IMG/VR virus record: IMGVR_UViG_3300021519_000027
Coordinates: 1 to 35,430 of that record
Length of the DNA: 35,430 nt
Direction: 5' to 3' (one strand)
From: a virus
Every line of letters begins with the position of its first letter. Within the stretch, counting starts at the first letter, position 1. The position numbers and the translations under genes were made by a program. Below the pieces are notes generated by a model. It searched no databases, was not told the DNA's origin, and saw nothing but the letters and a program-made list of their open reading frames with translations. Positions 7,584-16,387 of the stretch are shown here, piece after piece.

Positions 7584-8434
7584 TAAGCAAACCATCCACC
7601 AATAGTGCTACCTATTCCATTAGCACCAGTAAAAGTTCCAGTTGGGGACATCATTGCTGCACCACCAAGACCAAATAAACCGCTAGTCATATTTTGATTT
7701 CTAGCTTGATTTGCGTTGTATTGACCCATTGACGCATTGTAAGAACCAATGCCTGCGCTTAAAGCGTCAGCACCAGCAGTCGTTTGCTGTGCGGCTGGGT
7801 TAATATAATTAGGAGTTCCCAATGCTTTTAATTGAGTACCAACAGTCATTGGTAATTGATAATTAGAAAGGTTTTGGGCGTATTGCTGTTGATTAGCTTG
7901 TAATCCAGTTTGCATACCGCCAACTATTGCGCTTGTGCGTTGGTCATTTTGACCTTGTTGGAATTGTCTTGCAGCATTTTGATAAGCTTCAGAACCTACG
8001 GGAATACCCTGATTAGCCATTTGTGCATCAAACTGCTTTTGTTGCATAGCCTGTTGTGGCTGAAGTCTACGCATGATTGCATCAGAATATGTTTCATTTG
8101 GATTGATGCCGTAAGACGGCAAATTACCGCCATTAAACTGCGTTCCGTACTGATTGGCTATCTGCCCTATGTTGGCATTGATTGCACCGCCTAGAGGCTC
8201 TGATGGCGTTTGCGTAGCACTCCACATCGGATTGCCTTGCGAATCCGTGCCTGATTGAGTGTAATTTAAAGAACCATAAGGAGTGTATTGGTTTACACGA
8301 TTGGCTGCCGTAGCAACTTGAGTTGCTTTTAAATTATTAGCAGCAGTTTGATTAGCTAACGATTGATAATCAGGAACTGCTGGTGGACTAGAAGGGCCAC
8401 CGCCACCAAATACTGAATCAACTATGCCGCCCAT
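7583..8434 (-). CDS. DNA-transfer / tail-associated protein, 283 aa
   Basis: The N-terminus has a glycine-rich stretch (GGIVDSVFGGGGPSSPP) followed by a helical Gln/Asn/Ala-rich region and a C-terminal Gly-rich hydrophobic segment. Proteins of this pattern sit among virion proteins of podoviruses and related phages, commonly described as DNA-transfer or ejection proteins. It overlaps the GNAT gene by 17 bases upstream and the 171-aa gene by 3 bases downstream, so the three are coupled. No enzymatic motif is visible. The structural role is well supported by context, the exact job is not. Confidence 0.65.
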   Translation of the reverse strand: MGGIVDSVFGGGGPSSPPAVPDYQSLANQTAANNLKATQVATAANRVNQYTPYGSLNYTQSGTDSQGNPMWSATQTPSEPLGGAINANIGQIANQYGTQFNGGNLPSYGINPNETYSDAIMRRLQPQQAMQQKQFDAQMANQGIPVGSEAYQNAARQFQQGQNDQRTSAIVGGMQTGLQANQQQYAQNLSNYQLPMTVGTQLKALGTPNYINPAAQQTTAGADALSAGIGSYNASMGQYNANQARNQNMTSGLFGLGGAAMMSPTGTFTGANGIGSTIGGWFA

Positions 8435-8852
8435 TGCTTTCTCCTTGTTGTAACCATTTGCATTGATTACGCTTCATTGCGACCACTATAAGATCACCAT
8501 TAGGGTGACCATACGGTATGTCAGCTACCTGCTCAAAGCCAAGTTTTCGGCACAAATTCAAGGACTTAACATTGTCCTTAGACATTGGTGCAATTATAAC
8601 TTTAACTTTAAGTTTGTTAAAGGGGTAATCAAATATAGCAAATAATAAGTCTTTATTTAACCAATACACATCCGTAGTGGCAACATGGATTTGACAAGAA
8701 TTTGGTAAAAAACTGTTATACCCAACAACGGCTATTAAATTGCCGTCTTTTTCTTGTCCAATACACGCTGTATTTTGCGGATATTCAAACTGCCCTGCCT
8801 CTGAAAGCCATTCTCTTAAATAAGATTGATTCTCAGTTGTAACGCAACGCAT
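8418..8852 (-). CDS. GNAT-family acetyltransferase-like protein
   Basis: The 144-residue protein has the order of elements of a GNAT N-acetyltransferase: a beta strand with IAVVGYNSFLP, a middle strand with IIAPMSKDNVKSLNLCRKLGFEQVADIPYG that fits the end of the acetyl-CoA site (the N-x-x-S-x-x-L-x-x-K-L-G-F pattern), and a final strand. Similar short GNAT genes are placed among virion genes in many podoviruses. The substrate is unknown. It overlaps the nozzle gene at TAATG and the downstream gene by 17 bases. Family call is good; role in the virion or in the host is open. Confidence 0.8.
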   Translation of the reverse strand: MRCVTTENQSYLREWLSEAGQFEYPQNTACIGQEKDGNLIAVVGYNSFLPNSCQIHVATTDVYWLNKDLLFAIFDYPFNKLKVKVIIAPMSKDNVKSLNLCRKLGFEQVADIPYGHPNGDLIVVAMKRNQCKWLQQGESNGRHS

Positions 8853-10612
8853 TACAATACACCACCTGTTTCAAACACAATATCAGTAGATGCCCAATGC
8901 AAATCAACGCCTTGCGATGCAATACTCATAGAAACACCGCCTGAAAAGCCTATTCCAGTCACGCCTTGCCATTGCTTTTGTATATTATTGCCACCTGACC
9001 AAGTGCCAGTATCCCAAACGGCAACATCCCATTTTGACCCATAAGGGGTTAAAGGATTGTAAGTAACTGTTCCAGTAGGGGGTACAGGGTTGAAATCGGT
9101 GCTAATACCAACCAAAACAGTTGGTAATCCATTATCGGAAATAAAGATGGGTCTAGCCATAGTAAAGCGTTTTAAAGTGGCTCTAGTGTCAAAATAGCTA
9201 TATGCCTGTTGAATTGTGGCATTTACATTTGATCCAGAATCACTTGTAGTGTCCCAAAAACGACCTACAAAGCCATTTCCACCAAAAAAGATGTCTGCTT
9301 TTCCATGAACTTCCCAGCAATTTGCGCTAATGTTGGTAAAGTTAGCCCAAGATTTAGTAATGGTGTGCATTACATATTGTTGAATACCGTCAGAAACTGG
9401 GACATTTAATATCAACATATTTTGACTGGCGTAATAATTGACTTGCCATCCAAAATTGTCATAATAACTGGATGCCGCAGTAGATACTGCTTGATAAATC
9501 TTATCAGTAATATTGACACGTGGATCAAGACGGGAAGATTGCAGGGCAGAAGCTAGGGGCACAAGACCATCTTGCGTTAATAACAATAAATCCCCTGCAT
9601 ATTTAAAGAAACACCGTCTATTAAAGGTTTGACCTAGTTGCCATACGCCTTTTAATGCCCAAGTAGTAGCAGAAGTAGGGTCTGTGCCGTTATAGACAAT
9701 AACTTCGCCCATATTAGTAACAAAGACTGCATAGTCATCTACACCTTGACCAGCATCAATAGTCCAAGTACCCATTGCTTGCAAATAACCGCCATTACGG
9801 GCAATTCCACTTAAATCAAGTGCGTTTGCTGCGCCACCAATAGAATTAACATCTAAATACCATACTTTTAGCGTGTCTTTTTGGGTAAACCATAAACGGT
9901 TTTTAAACAAATTGACATTAATAAAGGTTGAAGAATCTACTCCAGTAATACCAATAACGGTATAAGAACCCACTACAGTAGCGTTTGCTGCTGGGGTTGT
10001 AGCCATTACATAAGTAAAAGTAGTTGTTCCTGTAACGGTAATTACATAAGTGCCGTTATAGTCGTTAGCCGTTGCGCCAGTAATAGTGACCCTATTTCCT
10101 GAAATAAGGCCGTGTGCAGAAGCCGTAGTTAAAGTGGCCGTAGTTCCTGATTTTGTGATACTGCTAATTGTTTGTGCAGTAGTGGTTGTAGCAACTTTAA
10201 ACCATGCGCTACCGTCATAAATCATGGTTGGATCAGCACCATTACAAGCTACTAAAAAATGACCGCCAGCATTAGAAATATTGATGTGCTGAAACTTAGA
10301 ATTAGTTAGCCCTGTAAATACGGAAGTTGCTGCTGTTTGAGCGGTTGAATCATAAATAACACCATTAGCTACCGCAAACAACTTTTCTGTTGTTGGTGCG
10401 CTGTAATTCATTAAAGAATAGACTTGACCCGTAATTCCTGTGGAATATTGGGTATACCCATACCTTAACTGCACATCAGAAGGCGTAGGATACATATTTG
10501 TTAAAGTCACCGCATCTAATGGTGACATTTCAGCAATAGAATCCCTAGCGTTCCAACCCCCTATGGGAGCAGCTATTGATGAAGTGCTTGCTCTGCGTTG
10601 TTGAGCCGCCAT
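8852..10612 (-). CDS. Tail nozzle / hub-like beta-propeller protein with inserted beta domain, 586 aa
   Basis: The protein is beta-rich with recurring blade-like segments (for example GVIYDSTAQ, PTMIYDGSAW, GEVIVYNGTDP, GDLLLLTQDGLVPL). This fits the tail-nozzle proteins of short-tailed phages (T7 gp12-like and P22 gp10-like). An insertion at about residues 148-220 (SSITKSGTTATLTTASAHGL to the next VVGSYTV) is a small Ig-like or beta-sandwich domain of the kind found on phage surfaces. It lies directly after the adaptor gene, as expected for this pair. No catalytic residues were seen. Call rests on context, length and repeat pattern. Confidence 0.7.
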   Translation of the reverse strand: MAAQQRRASTSSIAAPIGGWNARDSIAEMSPLDAVTLTNMYPTPSDVQLRYGYTQYSTGITGQVYSLMNYSAPTTEKLFAVANGVIYDSTAQTAATSVFTGLTNSKFQHINISNAGGHFLVACNGADPTMIYDGSAWFKVATTTTAQTISSITKSGTTATLTTASAHGLISGNRVTITGATANDYNGTYVITVTGTTTFTYVMATTPAANATVVGSYTVIGITGVDSSTFINVNLFKNRLWFTQKDTLKVWYLDVNSIGGAANALDLSGIARNGGYLQAMGTWTIDAGQGVDDYAVFVTNMGEVIVYNGTDPTSATTWALKGVWQLGQTFNRRCFFKYAGDLLLLTQDGLVPLASALQSSRLDPRVNITDKIYQAVSTAASSYYDNFGWQVNYYASQNMLILNVPVSDGIQQYVMHTITKSWANFTNISANCWEVHGKADIFFGGNGFVGRFWDTTSDSGSNVNATIQQAYSYFDTRATLKRFTMARPIFISDNGLPTVLVGISTDFNPVPPTGTVTYNPLTPYGSKWDVAVWDTGTWSGGNNIQKQWQGVTGIGFSGGVSMSIASQGVDLHWASTDIVFETGGVL

Positions 10613-10614
10613 AA

Positions 10615-11520
10615 TTAACTACCGTAACCAGTATCGGGGATATTCGCCCATCCAATAAGGACTGCGCTAGGTTGCGGAGCAAAGGACAATGTAGCAGAAC
10701 CCTTGTCATTGGCTTTAGCAACGCTTAAATAACGGTTGTAGTCTTGTTGCAATGAAGTTGTATCAAATGACTTAATTTGGAAATACTTAAGTTTAGTGGC
10801 TAAAACCATCACAGTATTGTCTAAAACTGTTGTATCGGTATCCGATTGAAAGCTATTTAAAACATTTCCCGCCAAATCCCGTACAAAGCCCCTAGAACGG
10901 TATTCAAAACCTAGATATTCTTGAGTATTGTAAGGTGGCCATATTTGAAATGTATTACCTAAAATACGCCAACGAACCCGTGGGCCAGTTGAAATATACC
11001 CTGATTTAAGCCATTGCCATTGCTGTGCATCTACAGGGCCAAGCATCTGCCAATGTTTAGTCTTATCCCAATGGGTGTTATCTGTAATAGTTTCGTAATC
11101 AGGCGGTAAGGGGTAAATTGTCTTGCTAAAGGTAACTGATCCACCTACCGATGTATCTGAAGCTAATTGAGTTGTAACTAAACTGGTGCTGTTGGTAACT
11201 GTATCAATGTATGTATCTTGCGGTATAGAAGTGCCAACAATTGAATAAGTATTATCTAAACCTGTAGTGCTAGGAATATTGTCTAATACATAAGAACCAT
11301 TTGTAGTGTTGCAAGTAGTAGTAACGGCAGTAGTATAAAAACGATATTCAATTTCTAAAGCCTGCCAATCGTACTCCTTTACCAAGTCATATCCTGATCG
11401 GTTTAACAAAGCTAGGACTTGTTGCACATCCTGACTTGTATTGCCAATAACATAAGATGGGACTGGTAAATTCAGTTCAGCCGTGATTTGCTGGACTAAT
11501 TGGAGTAGATTGTATGACAT
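10615..11520 (-). CDS. Head-tail adaptor-like protein with inserted beta domain, 301 aa
   Basis: The first 65 residues (helical, LLQLVQQITAELNLPVPS to DLVKEYDWQALEIEYRF) match the start of adaptor proteins that sit below the portal in short-tailed phages (P22 gp4-like or T7 gp11-like). Residues 68-132 are an inserted beta domain with the pattern VGTSIPQDTYIDTV, also present in the fibre at 18438-21179. The remaining part continues the adaptor with a YRSRGFVRDLAG segment. It lies between the 216-residue protein and the nozzle with 2-base gaps. Adaptor role is inferred from order and N-terminal pattern. Confidence 0.75.
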   Translation of the reverse strand: MSYNLLQLVQQITAELNLPVPSYVIGNTSQDVQQVLALLNRSGYDLVKEYDWQALEIEYRFYTTAVTTTCNTTNGSYVLDNIPSTTGLDNTYSIVGTSIPQDTYIDTVTNSTSLVTTQLASDTSVGGSVTFSKTIYPLPPDYETITDNTHWDKTKHWQMLGPVDAQQWQWLKSGYISTGPRVRWRILGNTFQIWPPYNTQEYLGFEYRSRGFVRDLAGNVLNSFQSDTDTTVLDNTVMVLATKLKYFQIKSFDTTSLQQDYNRYLSVAKANDKGSATLSFAPQPSAVLIGWANIPDTGYGS

Positions 11521-11522
11521 AT

Positions 11523-12173
11523 TTAGACTTCCTCTGTGGCTACCGTTTTAGCTTTACGGGGTTTCTTTTCACCAACAGCAGCAAGTATAGTGGCCATCTG
11601 CTCTTGCATTAAGGCCATCTTCGCATCTGTTTCAGCCTTCATTTTAGCAGTTTCTTCATCTTTTTTGGCAAGTTCTTGTTTTAAATCGTTAATTTCTTGC
11701 TCTCGTTTATCAGATTCTGCTGTTTTATCAGCTAGATTTAAAAATGACTTTGCTTTATCACGAAATGCGTAAGGTGACATTCCTGCCGCCATGCCAATTC
11801 GTTGTAATTGCTGATCGGATGCGTTTGCTACCGCCTCTACTGTATGGAACTTCATTCCACGCAGTTCTTCGGCTTGGGATTTGGAAATTAAAGGCCATTC
11901 TGTAATAGGAGTGCCTTCAAATCCTTGCCCGTCTACACCTAATTTGTTGATATATGATGCCCAATGTAGCGGAAAACGCTGTTTATGGTTTTCTAAGGCG
12001 TATGTATCGATTTCGGTTAGATTATCGCCAGCAACACAAATATTTACAAAATCAAATTCTTTGTAAATTGGTCTGCCAGCTTCCGTAGAAGCATCATCTT
12101 GCTTAATTGCCCGCTTGTAAAAACGAACTGATAATCTTGCATCTGCATTTTGCTCATCTGATGGTAAAGCCAT
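11523..12173 (-). CDS. Coiled-coil virion protein, 216 aa
   Basis: Residues 100-135 contain the pattern of a short helix-hairpin-like region (AVANASDQQLQRIGMAAG), and residues 140-200 form a long charged coiled coil (KREQEINDLKQELAKKDEETAKM). The C-terminus is lysine-rich. No named family was recognised. It is the first gene after the terminator at 12214-12245 and leads the adaptor-nozzle group, so a capsid-associated or tail-assembly role is likely. It is probably expressed at a lower level than the capsid genes. Confidence 0.7.
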   Translation of the reverse strand: MALPSDEQNADARLSVRFYKRAIKQDDASTEAGRPIYKEFDFVNICVAGDNLTEIDTYALENHKQRFPLHWASYINKLGVDGQGFEGTPITEWPLISKSQAEELRGMKFHTVEAVANASDQQLQRIGMAAGMSPYAFRDKAKSFLNLADKTAESDKREQEINDLKQELAKKDEETAKMKAETDAKMALMQEQMATILAAVGEKKPRKAKTVATEEV

Positions 12174-12213
12174 TTTTAAATCTCCTCAAGGTATTAAGGT
12201 AAAAAAGTTAAAC

Positions 12214-12245
12214 AAAAAAAGGGCTACCCTTGTGAGGTAACCCTT
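12214..12245 (-). terminator. Rho-independent terminator after the capsid genes
   Basis: Read on the minus strand, AAGGGTTACC and GGTAGCCCTT form a 10-pair stem with one U-G wobble around a 7-base loop, followed by a run of seven T residues. It lies between the 97-aa protein and the 216-aa protein. It would let strong transcription through the capsid genes end while only a fraction reads into the tail genes. Confidence 0.85.
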
Positions 12246-12266
12246 CGTTTTTACTACAAATTACTA

Positions 12267-12560
12267 TTAAACACTAGCCTTGCTGAACCAGCCATAATCG
12301 CCTGATGCCATAGAAGCACCTGACAAGTATGTACCTGCACCCAAAGTAACTTGGAATGTAGATGCGTTGATTACACAAGTAGCGGTTGATGCGCCAATTG
12401 CTGCTGCTGCTTGAGCAAACACATAACGGAAGCCGTCAGAACCGAACACTTCAGCACCAGTAGGGCCAAAAGTTGCAATTGCTGTACCAGCAGAGTTAGG
12501 GTTTGTATTAGTGGTATTGTAAAGATCAATACCAGCTAAAGGGGTAATGGTATATGCCAT
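12267..12560 (-). CDS. Small capsid-associated protein, 97 aa, candidate decoration protein
   Basis: The sequence is beta-rich with many Ala, Thr, Gly and Ser residues and almost no charge. It has no signal peptide or long membrane helix. It follows the major capsid gene by 27 bases and lies just before a strong terminator, so it is expected to be made in large amounts together with the capsid protein. This fits a head decoration or cement protein. No family was recognised from sequence. Confidence 0.7.
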   Translation of the reverse strand: MAYTITPLAGIDLYNTTNTNPNSAGTAIATFGPTGAEVFGSDGFRYVFAQAAAAIGASTATCVINASTFQVTLGAGTYLSGASMASGDYGWFSKASV

Positions 12561-12587
12561 GATATATTTTCCTTTCTAATCAATGGA

Positions 12588-13565
12588 TTAAGCTGTCAAT
12601 ACGCCTTGTAGGAATGAGTTGGAGCAAGTTAAGTTGCCAGCCCAGCCATACAATTTGACGATTGCATCTTGGTTAATAGATTGACGCTCGCCACCGATAG
12701 GAACGAAATTACGCTCTTTGTGTGGGCGCAGGAAAATGTAGTTTGTGTTTAGCAAATACATATAGCCTGTGTTTTCTTGACCGCCATAACCGCCACCCAA
12801 GATCACATCAGCAGACATACCACCACCGTAGAACTTGAGGGATGCGAAACCAGCAGCACCTTCGTCTACACCAGCGATACGCTGAATAGCTTGCAAAGAT
12901 TGAACATAGTAAGAATAGAAGTTGTTACCAGCAACGATTGTGTCTACTTTATCAGTACCACGAACCGATTTGATAGCAGCATCAGTCATCTTAGCTTGAA
13001 TGTTAGCGTAACCAGTTACACCAGTAGTTGCTTGATTCTGCCAAAAAGTCCAGTTAGCACGGTTAATACCGCCGTATGTACCTGATGTTGGAGAAGTAGA
13101 AACTGCTGCTGCCAAACCAGTAATGTTTTTACCGCCATTACCTGTACCGTCACCATAGATGTCAGTAGAGATACGGTTTAACAAACGGGCTTCGGAAACT
13201 TGCATACGGCCATCTAACAGGTCGATGATTGCTTCTTTGCTTGAGTTTTGCAACATTTCTAAACCACTCATTGTTACGCTATCAGCGTACTGAGTAATTG
13301 AGAATTGAGCCGCAGAAATAGGGCTATCAGGAGTGATGTTTAATACTTCGTAACCGCTATATGAATTAGCGTTATTTGTATTTGGATCGTTGTACATGAT
13401 TTCTTGCAAAATCACATTACCGCCTGAAAACGGTTGAACATTACCCTTAGCGTTCAAACGCTGAAGGATTGCATTGTTTTGTGTTAAGTTATCTGCCAAT
13501 ACTCCGCTACGACTTTGGATGGTGGTAGCGATAATATCGGTGATTGCTGAGTTAGCAAATGCCAT
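12588..13565 (-). CDS. Major capsid protein
   Basis: The 325-residue protein begins with a helical segment (ANSAITDIIATTIQSRSGVLADNL) and a region with PFSGGNVILQEIMYNDP, which fits the N-arm and E-loop of HK97-fold capsid proteins. A central part has DKVDTIVAGNNFYSYYVQSLQ, and the C-terminus gives RPHKERNFVPIGG then a membrane-free beta end. It follows the scaffold gene directly (24-base gap) and precedes a decoration-type gene and a terminator, which is the classical capsid order. No protease gene is adjacent, so cleavage of an N-terminal arm is not evident. Confidence 0.88.
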   Translation of the reverse strand: MAFANSAITDIIATTIQSRSGVLADNLTQNNAILQRLNAKGNVQPFSGGNVILQEIMYNDPNTNNANSYSGYEVLNITPDSPISAAQFSITQYADSVTMSGLEMLQNSSKEAIIDLLDGRMQVSEARLLNRISTDIYGDGTGNGGKNITGLAAAVSTSPTSGTYGGINRANWTFWQNQATTGVTGYANIQAKMTDAAIKSVRGTDKVDTIVAGNNFYSYYVQSLQAIQRIAGVDEGAAGFASLKFYGGGMSADVILGGGYGGQENTGYMYLLNTNYIFLRPHKERNFVPIGGERQSINQDAIVKLYGWAGNLTCSNSFLQGVLTA

Positions 13566-13588
13566 GATATTTCCTTTATTAAGTTAAG

Positions 13589-14686
13589 TTAAACCCGACC
13601 ACTCTCTGCTTCTGACAATTGAGCCATTAACACAGAGCGTCTATCTTTTGCATCTGTCTTAGACACCTGACCACTAGGAGTAGCGGACTTTGGACTAACA
13701 GCAGTTGCTTTAGCTTTAGCTACTTGTTGTGCCTTAGATGCTTGATTACCAGCCGATCTCAGGAGTTTGTCCTGCTCTAGCTTGTAAGCTTCATCGTTCA
13801 TACGCACAGCTTTTGCATAAGCCGTTTCTAGATCGTTGGCTAAACCTCGCTCAAGTAATTGAGCCATATCTTCCCGAACCATCTCAAAGTGCGGAAACCG
13901 CTCTTTGTTGCTACTTACTCGACTGATTTCTGAGGTCAATCGTGCATTTTCTTCTTGATCCCGAATCTGCGACAGTTGCTGAACTTGTTGCTGGGTAGCT
14001 TGAAGTTGTTGCATTAACTGTTGTTGATAAGGGTCTACATACGCCTGTTCGGGCGTTTGTATAGCATCTTGATTTAATTGTATTCCATAATCTTGTGCAA
14101 GTCTATGAAACATCTGCACTTTTTGCTCGTATGGGGCTTTGGTAAGCATCATGTGGGCACGACCAAGATTATTAATCCAAGCTACGGGATGGATTCCTTG
14201 TTGCTGTAAATCAGGAACAAATGGGCCAATAGCTTGAGTTAATTGCCTTGCATTGTCAGCTTCTGCCTTGTAAGCGGATACGCCACGCTTGTATTCAGCT
14301 TCCCGTTGGTTGGCATATTCGGCAAACTTGGTAAATTCTTCTTTCTTTAGGGGTTCACCCTTTTCCATCTTGTTCCAAACTTCTACATACTCTTTTTTCC
14401 ATGTAGTAGGGCGTTGAACTTTGACTTCTTCTTCAGGCTCATCATTAGCTTCTGCCACAGGCTCGGATTCCTCAACGGAATCGTCTTGGCTACTGGTTTC
14501 TTCGGACTTAGACTTGAAACGACCCTTTTCGTCACGATCATTACTTTCTTCTTCTCTAGCATTTTCGGCTTGGATTGGGTCATCATTTACTTCAATCTCC
14601 TTTTCAATAGGGGCTTCTAAAGTACCTTCTTCGGCTTGGTCAAGGGCTGCTTCTAACATTTCTCTACGGTCTAATTCTTCGCTCAT
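13589..14686 (-). CDS. Scaffolding protein-like, 365 aa
   Basis: The N-terminal 80 residues are very acidic (Glu/Asp/Ser), followed by a helical region with LDQAEEG, then Gln-rich coiled-coil segments (about residues 215-250, QQQLMQQLQATQQQVQQL). The C-terminus is basic with a SGQVSKTDAKDRRSVLM segment. Acidic start, coiled coils and basic tail just upstream of the capsid gene fit a scaffolding protein that guides capsid assembly. No protease motif was seen. It starts about 10 bases after the stop of the zinc-ribbon gene. Confidence 0.82.
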   Translation of the reverse strand: MSEELDRREMLEAALDQAEEGTLEAPIEKEIEVNDDPIQAENAREEESNDRDEKGRFKSKSEETSSQDDSVEESEPVAEANDEPEEEVKVQRPTTWKKEYVEVWNKMEKGEPLKKEEFTKFAEYANQREAEYKRGVSAYKAEADNARQLTQAIGPFVPDLQQQGIHPVAWINNLGRAHMMLTKAPYEQKVQMFHRLAQDYGIQLNQDAIQTPEQAYVDPYQQQLMQQLQATQQQVQQLSQIRDQEENARLTSEISRVSSNKERFPHFEMVREDMAQLLERGLANDLETAYAKAVRMNDEAYKLEQDKLLRSAGNQASKAQQVAKAKATAVSPKSATPSGQVSKTDAKDRRSVLMAQLSEAESGRV

Positions 14687-14695
14687 TTAATGCTC

Positions 14696-15073
14696 CTATC
14701 TGTAATTAAGTTTTTGGTACGCAATCTCGGCTATTTGACGCTTACGGGCTTCTTGATCTTTTCTTGAAATTTCATGCACTTTTTGTTCTGTAGGCACATC
14801 GTTGCCCAATTCAACACATCCGTTGCGTTTTAGGTTTTCCCGATGTTTAGAGCGACTGTCAATCCATGAGCCATCAGCCATAGAAATATGACCTTCAATG
14901 TCAGAAATGACTGTAGGTGCTACCCTAGACTTCATAGCGACTTTATCTAACCAAGATGCTTTAGCGGCTTCCTCACCAATAGTCGGAGTCCACCATTCTA
15001 TAAAGAATTCTTCGTCAGTTTTTTTGGCTTCTACATGGTTTCCTTCGGAATATCCGCATTTTGGGCAGATCAT
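14696..15073 (-). CDS. Zinc-ribbon phage protein, 125 aa
   Basis: The start at 15073 has an AAGGAG site just before it; a longer frame reaching 15148 would overlap the HNH gene and lacks such a site. The protein begins MICPKCGY, one half of a zinc-binding motif, and later carries the phage pattern APTVISDIEGHISMADGSW, then IDSRSKHRENLKRNGCVELGN. The second cysteine near residue 90 is single, so a full four-Cys ribbon is not visible. It sits between the scaffold and the HNH nuclease in the virion block. Function is unknown. Confidence 0.78.
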   Translation of the reverse strand: MICPKCGYSEGNHVEAKKTDEEFFIEWWTPTIGEEAAKASWLDKVAMKSRVAPTVISDIEGHISMADGSWIDSRSKHRENLKRNGCVELGNDVPTEQKVHEISRKDQEARKRQIAEIAYQKLNYR

Positions 15074-15083
15074 TACTTTCTCC

Positions 15084-15566
15084 TTATTTATGTCTAGAAA
15101 AACTGCCATGATATTTATTTCTAGCTTCTTGTGCCACAAGGTCAGCAAGCTCTAAATCATCAAAATATTTTGAATAAATAACTGTGTTTTTTGCTTTAAC
15201 AGTTACTTTCCATTTTTTTGCCCATTTATGCCAAATTACTCCTTTGCAACCACTTGTATTGTCTTTTCTTAATTTGGCGTTATAACTGTTTTCTGCATCA
15301 TTAGCTTCTCTTAAATTTTCTATTTTGCTATTTTTAGGATTTCCATCAATGTGGTCAATTTTTTTTGGCAAATACCCATAAAACATCATAAAAATAAGCC
15401 TATGCTTTAAATACACTTTGTTGTCAATTCCAATGAATTCATAACCCTGACGAAATGCAGAACCAGCCCTTGTGCCTTTTTTTGCACGATTATTGGTGGT
15501 CACTTTTCTAAAAAGTTCACCATCTTTGTATTCAAATAATTGGTGTAAATAATCTTTTGTAATCAT
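15084..15566 (-). CDS. HNH homing-type endonuclease with AP2 domain
   Basis: The protein (160 aa) has an HNH nuclease core at about residues 54-90: HRLIFMMFYGYLPKKIDHID, then GNPKNSKIENLREAN. An AP2-type DNA-binding domain follows at about 104-155 (SGCKGVIWHKWAKKWKVTVK). This architecture is common for free-standing homing endonucleases in phages. It lies inside the virion operon between a glycosyltransferase and the zinc-ribbon gene, and its sequence is richer in A, T, Lys and Asn than its neighbours, which suggests recent insertion. It is intact. A weak ribosome-binding site precedes it, so expression may be low. Confidence 0.9.
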   Translation of the reverse strand: MITKDYLHQLFEYKDGELFRKVTTNNRAKKGTRAGSAFRQGYEFIGIDNKVYLKHRLIFMMFYGYLPKKIDHIDGNPKNSKIENLREANDAENSYNAKLRKDNTSGCKGVIWHKWAKKWKVTVKAKNTVIYSKYFDDLELADLVAQEARNKYHGSFSRHK

Positions 15567-15568
15567 TT

Positions 15569-16387
15569 TTACATTCGCTTTATAAGTTCAGGGATTTGGT
15601 CATATTCACTAGGTCGCAAACAAACTACGCTGTCGTACCATTTGGCATTTTTCCACCGCCAGCAGACAAATTCTTCTTTAGGTAGCAAAACAATGGTTTT
15701 AACGCCCAATGCGCCTGCAAGATGAGCCGTTCCCGTGTCTACAGTCACAACTCCCTTCATAGCTTTCATGTGGGCAGCAGTTTTAACCCAATTTTTCTTC
15801 CATCCGTCATCAGGAAGTGGGTGAAATAAGCCGTCAGAACTAGGATTTAGGCTATAAGCGTCATCTCCGACCATTTCGACCATGTGTTCATGGGCAATAG
15901 ACTTGATGTAATACAAGGTTTGCTTGGATGCTTCCCAATTTACCCCGATCTTGGGTGGAATATTGCTAGGAATAGCGTGTAAATACCCTTCAGAGCCAAC
16001 TATTTTCTTTTTAGTGACTGGAAACAAGGATTTAACAAGGGGATGAGATAGTGAAATGTAATAAGGAAGCGACATAGAGCCGATCCAGTAATCAGATTCG
16101 TTTGTAATGCCTTCTAATCCGTTGCTAAATACATCTACAGCATCAATTTGCCCTAAAAGGTGGTGTAGCGTACCTTCTTGCAGAACTACTACTCTTTTTG
16201 CGCCCAAAGCCTTTAATGCTGGCAAGAATCTAGCAAACATAAGAATGTCACCAAAGCCTTGTTCCGTCTGTACTGTGATTGACTTACCTAATAGGGATTC
16301 ACCTCTCCATACAGGCATTTTTAAAGCAGGCGCATAGGGTACGGCTTGTTTAGAAACAATGTCAGGATGCCAGCGATACTCAAACAA
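15569..16387 (-). CDS. GT9-like glycosyltransferase (heptosyltransferase-related)
   Basis: The protein shows the two signatures of the GT9-like domain that usually follows TPR repeats. An N-terminal block contains QTEQGFGDILMFARFLPALK, and a C-terminal block contains VVTVDTGTAHLAGALGVKT (nucleotide-sugar site), then LLPKEEFVCWRW. The start listed here is TTG at 16387, the first standard start in frame. However the conserved sequence begins further upstream, at least to 16483 (see separate entry). The product could add a sugar to a virion protein or to host envelope; neither is proven. It lies between a coiled-coil protein and the HNH gene. Confidence 0.85.
   Translation of the reverse strand: MFEYRWHPDIVSKQAVPYAPALKMPVWRGESLLGKSITVQTEQGFGDILMFARFLPALKALGAKRVVVLQEGTLHHLLGQIDAVDVFSNGLEGITNESDYWIGSMSLPYYISLSHPLVKSLFPVTKKKIVGSEGYLHAIPSNIPPKIGVNWEASKQTLYYIKSIAHEHMVEMVGDDAYSLNPSSDGLFHPLPDDGWKKNWVKTAAHMKAMKGVVTVDTGTAHLAGALGVKTIVLLPKEEFVCWRWKNAKWYDSVVCLRPSEYDQIPELIKRM

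Noticed and set aside
13566-13588. TTAACTTAACTTAA upstream of the capsid gene as an operator
   Set aside because: The arms are direct, not inverted, repeats and no -35/-10 pair with 17-base spacing fits.
15074-15148. Longer N-terminus of the zinc-ribbon protein
   Set aside because: It would overlap the HNH gene and lacks an RBS. The ATG at 15073 has AAGGAG just upstream.
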